DNA of 64,000 bases from Fasciola hepatica (lineage: Eukaryota > Platyhelminthes > Trematoda > Plagiorchiida > Fasciolidae): assembly GCA_948099385.1 (NCBI GenBank), contig CANUEZ040000207.1:62001-126000 (forward strand). The letters are read 5' to 3'. The position numbers and the translations under genes were made by a program. Of this stretch, positions 35,265-45,653 are shown piece by piece. The notes under the pieces were generated by a model. It was not told where the DNA came from. It ran no database searches and worked only from the letters and a program-made list of their open reading frames with translations. How positions within the stretch are numbered: the stretch's first letter is position 1; each line of letters begins with the position of its first letter.

Positions 35265-35998
35265 TCGTGCATAAGTACTGGATAATCATGGATAAAGAAC
35301 AGTTCCTTTGAGAATACCGACATTACTTTAAGGAATGTCTGGAAACTATCCATCCGAATTTGGTACGTAGTGTTCTACCCGAGAAGAAGTGTTCCAGCCA
35401 GCTAAGTAAATACGGGGGGCGGGGGGAGGGGAACTAAATTATTCCGAATTTTGAGAAGCAAGGATCTTGTTACGCTCCTTAACGCTGATGTGTAATCAAG
35501 GAAGGCACACCTTACTGATTCTCATAACAAATTGAGCGATTTTACAATGTAGAGGACTTTGCAAGCAATCACTTTAGTCATGCAATGCTGCGGGTTTTAC
35601 GCAAATCAGTATTCGTCAGTGACACTGATTATTTTGAAGGCGCTGAAATGCATAACGTTCTTGATGATTAGTTACGGTGCAATCCACAGTTGGTCAGAAC
35701 ATGACAAATATCACTGGGATTGAAAGATGAGAGTGGATGAGTAAAGGCACGACAAAAGTCTCCTACAACAATATGACGATTGTCGTCTAGCAACGGTACC
35801 ATTATTGTTGGGAGTGAATCGTAGAACGATTCGACTAGACCTTGCAAGCTTTGTTGTGTTGTGTAACCATTCGTGATATTGATATGGTCGAAAGGAGAAC
35901 ATTGTTGACGTGTCACAGGTTTGCAAGAATCTCGTAAGAGGAGTAGTAACAAATAACACTGGATTCGCTACACCAGCTGGAATGTATGTTTACCTCAA
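35265..35998 (-). repeat. second copy of the dispersed repeat (R2), inverted
   Basis: The reverse complement matches R1 from ttccagctggtgtagcga through the IVVGDF-encoding part, then skips 622 bases and resumes at gttatgcatttcagcgcc. It ends near the sequence matching caaaggaactgtt at 26860-26870. In the coding-like part the minus strand reads DSLPTIMVPLLDDNRHIVVGD. The copy sits within 200 bases of the older Penelope element. Confidence 0.8.
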
Positions 35999-36151
35999 GT
36001 GATTTTCGGTTTTGACCTTCAATTTCATGTGAGTCAGAATGCGCCTTCTTCACGAAATATTACTTTTCTTTGCTTGTTGAGTCTAGAAATCGTTCTTAAC
36101 TAATTTTAGTTTTGTTATTATTTCCCCAATGAAAATTTATTTTGCCTATAG

Positions 36152-37530
36152 AGGAGTGTGTCAGCCTGTTCTCTCTGTTTCATCACCGATGACCGATACA
36201 CAGTCAATAAACCAAGCTGTACACTGCTATTCGCTCGCTAACATCATCACTAATATAGCTTCCCTAACGAACTATGCAAGAACGCGTAAGTAGTAGATGA
36301 ATTCACTACAGATTTATGAAGCCTCCATTTTGGATGGATGTTCTAGATAACCGTTGACACAGACAGTTCCAAAGGATGTTTGGACTAATTGTCAGGGGTG
36401 GCTCTACTGAACCTCGTGATTTTCGGTGTATGTCAACCAGTACTTATTTCTCATCCATTTCCCCGTTCGTGTCTGTCAACCTATCTCCTTATGGCAGCCG
36501 GGGTACCGTTGTTTTAGGTCCTCCGGAAAGCCAGAGTTGGAGGACTGGAGATAAATGTTTCAGTAAGACTTACTTCCGGTTAAAACTTGTAAGCGGTTTC
36601 ATTCAGATGGTCTCAGGCCACCATCGTGCTCGCGAAATACCTAACTTAGGCGTTTCTCAGTAGAAAGGGATTGCAACATCCATACACGTTCATCGCATCT
36701 GTGAGTGCACCTTACAGTGTACAAACTCATCAGCTGCTTCACTTTGTTTTAAAGTACATTACATTTCAAAGATTGGTTCGCGCTTACAAAATTTTACACT
36801 TTTCCTATCCATGGTGTCAACTTCAAATTCCAAGTTTTCGGAATTGGAGGCAGTGTCGTAATTTACATAACACCTGGAATAGTACTGAAACCATCCTAAC
36901 AATGATTCATCCGTCCTTGGAAAGTAACAGCGAAATCAGAGGCAATGAATAATTTAATGAATATCGAACGTACCAGCTGCTCGGTACCATAACAGGTTTA
37001 TATGAATGAAGGGTGATGCTCATTACACAATTGTGTGCATTTCACAGTGCAAATTTAATGGATTCATTTGGTCGACTCATTCTTCTAAACGTAACCCGTG
37101 CACATTCCAATCGCCGACAGAGTTTTATCACTTATCGATTAGTGGATAAATGTACCGCTTTGCCTATCAGCTTGCTTCCTATATATGTGTTTTGCACTCG
37201 GTCATTCGTCTGTTTGAAAACAACATGTACTTCGTTCTTCTTACCTCCTTTCTTATGGTGTTACTGATCGCACTTGGAAATGGTGCAGGTACAAATAAGT
37301 TTATTGGTATTACTTATACGGGCTATACACGAAGAGATCAATCCAAACGCTCACGGTGATGATTTCCTCAAGCGACGTTGTTTTGTTTTTCTGATTCAGG
37401 TCAAGTGAACTTACTGAGTAAGGACAAAATAAAGATATATGCATTCAAAACCTTTATATTATGACTGGATGTCGTGCGCCTACTTTGTTGCATAGAAGAT
37501 CTTGCTACCCGATTGACAGCAGTGCAACAC
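36152..37530 (+). CDS. candidate spliced gene segment, six exons
   Basis: Six exons joined by GT-AG introns keep one continuous frame: 36152-36285, 36367-36397, 36498-36588, 37289-37355, 37400-37417 (an 18-base micro-exon) and 37496-37530. Good sites include tttgcctatag at the first acceptor, aacgc/gtaagt after exon 1 and tttttctgattcag before the micro-exon. Fragments of the product read VLSVSSPMTDTQSINQAV, GTVVLGPPESQSWRTG, LLVLLIRAIHEEINPNAHG and DLATRLTAVQH. The last two look helical, like HEAT-type repeats. No family is recognised and neither end of the gene is found. The donor of exon 2 (gtggct) is weak. Exons were chosen by eye for frame continuity, so chance assembly remains possible. 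Confidence 0.38.
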
Positions 37531-38340
37531 GTAATCTTTACAAACCGAAATTCATTGCCGCATTGATCGGAATCAGAATGACCCTATTAGTGGGATCTAT
37601 CTACGATTTTCACCACTCACATTAAAATGGTTTCTTCATCTATTCTAATCACTAAACAACTCGTTACAAGTGACAGAATTTGAAATGCAATCTACAAATC
37701 TACGAAACAACAATGGTTCAGAAATAATCAGCAAGGCTCTTCTAAACACCATATGGAATACTGACGAAAGTTCAATTTGTCAATTTGTTAGTATTTCACT
37801 CGTGGCCCGGGGGAGGGGGCCTTATTTGCGAACATTTTCAGGTTTCATTTGTGTTACAAAAAAAAATGTCGTATAGACCGTACCCGCACTATTTCGGTTT
37901 TGACTCAGATTTTACAAGCAGATGGAATGGAACGTACCACTTGTTTTTCTTGCCGTTAACATCAGTCAGGCTGTGAGCAAAGTGTCTACCACGAGAGATG
38001 GCGGATCTGAACGGTATAATACACAAAAACTTGGCATCTGGATGTATGACATCAGCCAGTTTTATAAGAATTATAGGTACTTGATGTCATGAAAATGTAT
38101 TCCTTTATTCAAGCTAGCCAGTCCATGGTTCAGTGGTGTTCAGTGTTGCCTTTGTTAGTTCAGGTCATTGTCACCAGGAATCGTTCATCTAAACCCAACA
38201 AATGATTTCACATTCTCTGAATGCCTCAAGGTCCTATTTTATTGAATTACAAAACACTTAATAACAAGAAGTAATTGCACATATATCACGCAGATGATCC
38301 TCATCAAGATAGCACTGTGGGTTTTATCTTTCAATTGCAG

Positions 38341-38911
38341 GTGCAGTCAGCCGTGAGTCACCTTACTCTAGCATATGCACATTGTGATTTCGTGCAGAAT
38401 GACAATATTGTGGAGCGATATCCAGCTTTTCCAAGTTTATCCAAATGATTGCAATAAGAATTTTGTCTCTTCCTTCAATTGATGGAATATGGATGGCGGT
38501 TTGGATTACTTCTTATGAGTATGCCTATAGCTTTGATTCAGGATCACACATTTGCAGTCAGCAAGATTTCATTGGGTGGTTTTACTACTCGACAAGAGGC
38601 AAGTGAGTCTGTGGTCTTTTCAAGTAAAAAACTGAATTTCCATCATTGTGTTTGGTAACATTTATCATCACTTATTCCACGGCATAACCTGATTTCCTCT
38701 GTTCTGTTGCAAAATACACCAGTTAAATACATGCTTTCAGAAAGATGACATGAAATCAGTTTTCTAACGTATGCCGAATTGTGTCCGCCTATTGACTATC
38801 TGCAGGCGAGTCTATTTTCCCAAGACATAATGACGCCTGCTGAATTGGAGCTAATCAAGGAATGCATTTTTAAGTGCTTACCAAACGTATTACTTGGCAC
38901 AAGAACATACG
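38341..38911 (+). CDS. candidate spliced gene segment, three exons
   Basis: Three exons keep a continuous frame: 38341-38352 (12 bases), 38542-38602 and 38806-38911. The sites are strong: tatctttcaattgcag before the first, gtgagt after it, atagctttgattcag and gtgagt around the second, gactatctgcag before the third and gtaggc after it. The product reads ITHLQSARFHWVVLLLDKRQ and then FSQDIMTPAELELIKECIF. The third exon is open only in this frame over 35 codons. It probably belongs to the same plus-strand gene as 36.1-37.5 kb, but the connecting exon was not found. No family is recognised. Confidence 0.36.
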
Positions 38912-39121
38912 GTAGGCGATCTATCTAAGTTTGGAATATTGTACTCTCTGAATGCTTTAAATGCGGTTTCATCATAGCAGCGCAGTAAATCAGAGTTATG
39001 GATATGTAATGTCTTAAATGTCGAACTCAACTTTCAAAATACAAGGATGATAAACGGCAATTTTTACTGTGCAGGAACAGCAACATTGGAATAACTTAAA
39101 ACTCATTTTGGTCTCTTATAG

Positions 39122-39651
39122 ATGTCTCTTTTGATAGATTTGGCTAAATATCACGAAACTATAATCCCTTGCAAACTGAGTGTCTCGGGTGCGTAGAAAA
39201 ATGGAACTGATTACTATCTGAAATGCAATTACTGATCCTTCCACTGTCAATAACTTTTGGCATTCGTCCGTATTTATCCACATAGATATAGGTAATAACA
39301 CCACAGAAATATACATAATGGATAAAATGTTCACAACCGTGGCCCAGGAAGGTTGAAATTTCACCCTTTTATGAACAAGATTATTCCTGTATTTCATAAG
39401 AAAAAGTAATTTACTATTTCGCTAAGCTCAATGAAGCCCAAAGTTTTGTCTCGTTATCATAGGTTAGAGCTATTGCCAGAGATGGAAATCTTGACTTCTT
39501 CCTTTCACCTGAATAATTTTTCTTGGGATTGTTTGATGTTCTCCTTAGTCAGAAGATGAAGTTCCTCGAAAGGGGGATAAAAACGGTGTCCGTTCCATAC
39601 TGAGCATGTGCTATTACCTTTTTACACAGGATTCTCTGGAGATCTGGGAAA
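39122..39651 (+). CDS. possible further exons, weak
   Basis: An exon at 39122-39188 follows a good acceptor (ttttggtctcttatag) and reads LLIDLAKYHETIIPCKLSV before a gt. A further acceptor (gatgttctccttag) ends at 39548. Two frame choices are then possible. One continues SEDEVPRKGDKNG into FSGDLGNHNLI across a 34-base intron; the other ends at the TGA near 39651. The phases do not decide between them, and neither joins neatly to the 38.8 kb exon. Recorded as a lead only. Confidence 0.22.
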
Positions 39652-42600
39652 CCATAATTTGATAAGTACTGGGTATTTATTTGTTCATGCGCGCATTCAA
39701 CATGTTTATCCTGTAACTTATCAAGTTGTGGCTTTTGTTGTCAGATTCGGAATTAGGGCTTTGAACTACATCCGAATTCTTACATTTTTCGAAACGTTTG
39801 AGGTGCACAACGAATTTTCAGAACACTCATGATACCAGTTCAACTTGTTGGAAGTTTTTACGGTTTGCTCGATGAATGTTTAATCAAGTATTTCGGTAGC
39901 GTAAAAATAACGTTTCAAACCAATGCAATCACCCCCCTTTATGTATAAACCCTCACATTTATCAGATATTCTTTCTTTCTTGCTCACAAGCAGATCCGAG
40001 AAACCGAGAAACAACTGAAGAATCACGGAATTTTGGGGTTAGCAAATGCAAAACCCATGTTATTCATATCATAATCATTGGATTCTAACTGTTCTCCAAA
40101 AAATTTGATATATTTTCCCTTTCTCACGCACTTTTGGCTGTTTTCGCGATGGTTTCCTCTAAAACTCGAGCAGGTTAGGGGCACGTGATATGTGGCATGT
40201 GTGTGCGTTCATGTGTCACGCATCATCGAATGTCACTGACCATAGTCGACACACCCATCCTCCTTTATGTGTGTCATTTTTATCAGAAATTAATATCTAC
40301 AAACGAATGCAGCGAGTTTTCCATGTAGATAAAGATTGTTGAGAAGCGTGATAATCGCATCGTGATAAAGTAGAGTTCGACAACTAAACTGTGGAAGACA
40401 TTCGATAAGTTAATGCCACTGATCCCTGTTTCCTGATAGGCACATTATTAAGGGATAAAACCATTCTTCAGCTCGTTTCTTGGAAATAAGCCTGAGTATA
40501 TTAATAGTGGATGAACACTAGCAGTCATGTTTTGCTGAACCTTGGTGTTAAAAAGTATTCATGAAACAAGGTGTCCTTCTACCACTAGACATTCATCCAA
40601 TATAGTACCACTGCGGGTCCCAGTTTAACGAAATATATTTGGTCGATTTATAGAAAGTTGATTTGTTAAATGGACGCAAAAATGATAGACTAGCAAGGTT
40701 AAACACATGGTCTGCTTATCGATTGGGTCTAGTGTCGAGGTGTTTCATATCAGAATACTGTGTACTGAAAGCAACATTCCGAATGATCTTTTACTGATGT
40801 AAAACGGGAACCGAGTATGTATTTCTGCAACTGCGTGACTGGTCACAGCATAGCCGGAGCATCGTTTTTTGCCTGATGATTTGTGTGATGCAATATTCAA
40901 TCGGAGAGATTTGTACCGCCCTTGATTACCATTTTCCTTGAGCAAAATTCCATTATTCGTGGAAGGATTCCGTAATTGAAGAGGACAAAAATTTACACGT
41001 CATAAAGCAGAGACCAGCAACAGAGAGATAAGAATCGATGAGGGAAACGAGCAGTGCCAGCTACTGAAGTGCTGATTAGTAGAAAATACCTAACGTAGTA
41101 GTAGCATACGACATTAATATATTTCCTAATAATTTGTTTTCATAATAAGCTTGCACATGTTTTTCCGCGAAATATTTGAATTTTTCAATAACGAAAAGAT
41201 TTTAAGTCAAGGTCAACTTGAGTAAATTCTTGGACTTCACTTCATGGAAATCAGCTGTTAGATGGGATGTGCCCAGATATAAAGCACCTTAGAAGCTGGG
41301 TGAACCAAAACTGACAACTAAATGAGAATTGAAAAGTAAGGTGTAAGTGAACATAAACATTAAAACCACATTCATTTTTGAACAGTTCAAAGGCAGCTTA
41401 GGTTCATGTGTAGTCAGTTTCTCAGCCAGTCAGATAATCAGTCCGTCGCCCAATTAGTCGGTCACCCAATCGGTAAACAAGAAATTATGCTAAATTGTAT
41501 TGAGTATACGTGGTACACTTGTGTCTGTAAGTTGTTCGTGCGCGATAACCTTTTCGTTGAAATATTGATGGACTACCCATACTGTTGGAAGTGTGTACGC
41601 GTGTGAATTAGCTGAGTCCATCATGTGAATTTTGTGGTCGTGCCATATATGCCTTACAAATTGGAAAATATACTAGAAACTGAAGAAAATAAAGCAAAAT
41701 AAATGAAGCTAATAGACGGATTTTTGGACGCCTTTGCTTTTAGTACTAAAACTGAGTTAAAGTCAGTGTGACTGAATGTGATTTCAGTTGAATGAATTAT
41801 CTAAGAAAATCAAGTTGAACCAATGTTGGTTTATTTAGTCAGGATCGAGAGAAGATATGAAGAGTTGTCACTTCTCGTCACAGAAAGCCAAAGACCCACT
41901 GCACAGCTTCTCCTTTCAGTTTGATAGGAACCATTAGCGGTGCACATCTTCTCAACTTCCAATAGACTCGAACCCGCAGCGCATGATTGTGAATCACACA
42001 ACACATAACCGTGACTGCGTCTCAACGCGTGTTTCACATCAAAACCATCTGAGGTATCGCCCATTCATTAGAAGCGTTGGACGATATCAACAAGCCACCC
42101 ATAAAACGATCGGCATTTTTGATGGATTTCATCCAACCACGGCGAAAATGAAATGATGAAATTACACCGCGTTAACCTACTGAGCTCGGATACGTAGTCC
42201 ATGTCAGTGGAAGATACTGTTTTGTGTGTCTAACAATTTGTTATTTTTGAATAATTATGGAAAGTATTATTTGGAATTAATTTTCCACTACCCGAGTGGT
42301 TCTTAGTAGGAGGTATGTGGATGTAGCTTTAGTTTGTATATACAAGCAATTCATCAAATATCAACCTTTTTCATGTTATGCACGACTAGAATTATTAAAT
42401 CATGATTTAGTCCCCGTAAGTTTCATAATAAATTTTGGATATAGAATGTCCGATTTTATCTTCGTGAAAGATTAGTTTTTCATGAAACCAGTCAACCAAC
42501 TTGCATATATGGTAATTCGATTATTGTACCTACGAGAGCACAAAAGATTCCGGTCATTTGTCAATAGGCCATATTGCGTGGTCATCGCTGCATTTATCAG

Positions 42601-43093
42601 AATGATTGGACTAAGAATAATCGGGAGTCAATGCCTCGAAACACCGTATAATTTAGAACAAAACGAGTAGAACTTTGATATGTCGGTGAGGGAAATCCAT
42701 GAAGTCATGGAAAGGACGCGAATGCAGCTACGGCACGCAGTTGCGCGACACTTGACTATTTCAAACAATGCATGTGAAACATTTGATTGACGGGCCTCAT
42801 GAAATGTCAACCAGTTACGGTACACGTCCTGGCCGTCTAAGACCACCGAAGTCATGCCAGAAACTGACCACGTCAACCAACTCCCCGGTCAGTACCTACA
42901 AGTCCGAGAAACTCCATCCATTTCAAACGTCATAGTCTGTCTAGGTTCATTGCTTGTGTCACAAAAACTAAATGCTATCAGGATAGGATATATGCATTTT
43001 GTACTCTACATTTTTGTTGTCACGTGGGTAAAATATTTTAGAAAGCTGACTCCGATCCGTTATAAGTTTTTTCCACGAAGATAATCAATCAAA
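39652..43093. other. no gene recognised
   Basis: Apart from short frames and a faintly tRNA-like minus-strand stretch near 41930-42010 (one B-box-like motif only), nothing could be supported. Confidence 0.4.
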
Positions 43094-45653
43094 CATGACT
43101 GACGAAAATACAACCGGGAAGTTCGAGTATTGTCACCGATTCTTTACACCCTTTGTGCTTGTATGGTAAGTCATTTCGGGCATTGTGTAAGATTTTGTAA
43201 TATGATGGGCCACAAGGTGTTGTATTTTCGGTTGTCAGAAATACTTTCAAATTTACGCCAATTCGGATCTATCGGGCATTATCAGGAATTACATGCCGAC
43301 CGCGCACTTCACCTGTCTGAACATGTTTGTCTATGATGAAACCTACCAAATTTCTAGGCAGCAAAATTCCAGTTGCACTGACTGTCGGGCTGTTAGGCTT
43401 CTGTTACAATACCGGTGGTGCTTGAGCTTCCTTTACCATGGCCCGATTCAGGTCAATTTTGTGTTCAAAAGATTATATTGTATGAGATTTGTAAGGTCGT
43501 AAAATGTACTGTTGGCCCGAAGAGCCTGAATTTTATTTTATGGAAAATCTACTTGCATTTCTCACATCAAAAGATTGAAGTGTGCAAGCCGGAGTTAAAC
43601 CGCTGGCACTCCGCTTAGTTAGCAGAGCATCTATCCGGTAAGCTGAGTTTCGCCGGTTTGACTCCAACTCGCACAGTTTGACTTTTCGATGCAAAAAATA
43701 TGAGTGGATTTTCCATCACGTTTGCAAAATCGTCAAGATTCGCATTCTATTTCACCAAGTATTTCGAATAAGCTATCCGTTGCACGAACCAGGGAATACC
43801 GCTTTATTTTATCGAACAGCGGCTTCACGGTGGTTATATGAGACGGAAGTATGCCGTTGATAGAACTTGACAGGTTGGCCTTCGCAAGATTACCATGTGT
43901 TAGCTGACAACTATCTTTTGGTAGATATTAATTCTTCATCAATCGTTCTGATCCAGACCCCGCACAAAATATGGACGCTGCTTTGCTGTTTAGCTGTAAA
44001 TGCAGGTTCAAATACCAGTTGTCGTCGAGGGTAGCATCACGTGACTCATTGTTTATAAAAACTACATTAGTGCTGCACGTCGATTGGGGTAACACTGTCC
44101 TGTATTATGTAACAGTTTGGTAAACAGTAATAGTTTTCCTATGTCACAGACTAGAGATGAATAATGTGGACTACTTTAGTGGAATAAATTTCAGTACCGA
44201 GGCTGATCGAAGAATAATCTCATGTGAACCTTACGACATGGGTTCAAAGTGAGACCAAAACACGTGAATTGCGTATCACTGCGAACATGTGCGATAAACC
44301 GGGACTAAGCGTTGCATTCAAATAATACTCCTTATCCTAACTGATGGTAGAACTGACCAGCCAGAACAGTTAACAGTTACCCCGCTATTCAAGATAATTT
44401 TCAGCTATGATAGTCTGAGTGGTAAACTGATAATACTAAGAGAGCGGTATGAATAATCCATTTAGTAATCTACTTAAAGTAGAGACTTAAGCAAATTTAA
44501 CTACTTATGGATTAGAAAAAAACAAGCTACGAGCAGTATCGCGGATAATTTCGTGGTTCCGTTATTCGATTTACAATCATTCCCCCCAGTTTCCACTCCT
44601 AGTTGGAGTTCGTCATATGTGCACTGTTGATGATTCCTAACAAAGATGAAACAAAACTACAGTGCTTTCTTTGTTTTCAAAGGTTTGAATGTTTACAATG
44701 CATGAAGAATGCTGAACTATGTCAAATTCAATCACCTACCCCTCATATCTTATGTGAGTTTTCTACGGTGCGGACAATGATGATCGCACACTTTTTTCGG
44801 CAAAATCCCCTTTGTAATCGTCAATTCGAGATAAGCTCAAATTACACTAAGAAGCATTCTGGGCGATAGGTTCTACAAGTCAATGTGAATTTGGCCAACA
44901 AGAAAGCATAAAAAAATGTCTTCCGGATGGCTAATTCTAACTGCCCCACCTGGGTGAATGTGTCATTATTATTATTCACCCCAACCGATAACTTACCTTG
45001 TGATTTCTGGACTAATAACGCTCGTGAATTCTCCGCCCCCGTCATTTATCCTAAAAGTTCATCTTTGCATTATATCCTAATTTTATTCGTATTTATTCTT
45101 CTATCCACTTACCCTTGAGGTGGACTTTCAGTTAGAACACTAGTCTTTGAGAATAGCTCGCGACTATATTTGATTGGCCCCATTCGAACTTTATTTGTAA
45201 CGAACGTGATAATCTTTGTCTTACAGTTTTCCCTGAAATGAGACCAGTCCACCGATGGAACAGCTCGACGACCAATTCATGTGTTTTCTGTGAGCACTGT
45301 TATTCTCATACACGCTGAGGTGCAAGTAACATGGTGACTTTCGAATATCTGCTAGGTCGACAGGCATGATCGTACTGGTTTATTCCCTGATTTGGGAACA
45401 TTCTGTCAACGTTGATTGAGAAAGATCTACATTTACCATCACATTTTAATCTGAAATAATGGGTCCGGGATGTAGTAAATTATTTTGCTCGGTTATTTTG
45501 CAATCAGATAATGATGGGTTCCCGTTTACTTGGAAAAAATACATGCACGTACGCATGGTTCATCGGCACTTTGTTTTTACTAAACAGATTCTAATACAGA
45601 TAAGAGAATTATTGAGGGAGCAAATATGGATTGGTTCCTCTTGTGTATTGTGA
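43094..45653 (+). CDS. candidate four-exon gene, start to stop
   Basis: A model with ATG at 43094 (aaac before it) reads MTDENTTGKFEYCHRFF, then donor tatg/gtaagt at about 43165. The next exon, about 43217-43456, is open for some 80 codons (IYANSDLSGIIRNYMPTAHF, CTDCRAVRLLL) and ends cag/gtcaat. A third exon, 44663-44753, carries a CxxC...CxxC pattern (CFLCFQRFECLQC), possibly zinc-binding, and ends at a strong gtgagt. The last exon, 45508-45653, follows an excellent acceptor (ggttattttgcaatcag) and ends in TGA. All junctions keep phase. The second acceptor (ccacaag) is poor and no family is recognised, so parts may be wrong. Confidence 0.28.
43600..43676 (+). repeat. degenerate tRNA-like / SINE-like sequence
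   Basis: The sequence cttagttagcagagcatc followed by ccggtaagctgag and ccggtttgactcc has the order of a D arm, anticodon region and B-box (consensus ggttcgantcc, here ggtttgactcc). No acceptor stem closes. It lies inside the proposed long intron of the candidate gene. It is probably an old tRNA-derived insertion. Confidence 0.4.

Noticed and set aside
37225..37359. Small secreted peptide starting MYFVLLTSFLMVLLIALGNG
   Set aside because: The hydrophobic start lies just before a likely acceptor at 37288, and another frame from 37289 continues the spliced exon chain in phase. The peptide is probably intron sequence read by chance.
39116..39397. Membrane-protein-like frame on the minus strand
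   Set aside because: It overlaps plus-strand exon-like sequence and has no motif; hydrophobic stretches are common in AT-rich DNA.
41831..42064. tRNA-like sequence on the minus strand
   Set aside because: Only a single B-box-like motif is present; there is no A-box and no closing acceptor stem.
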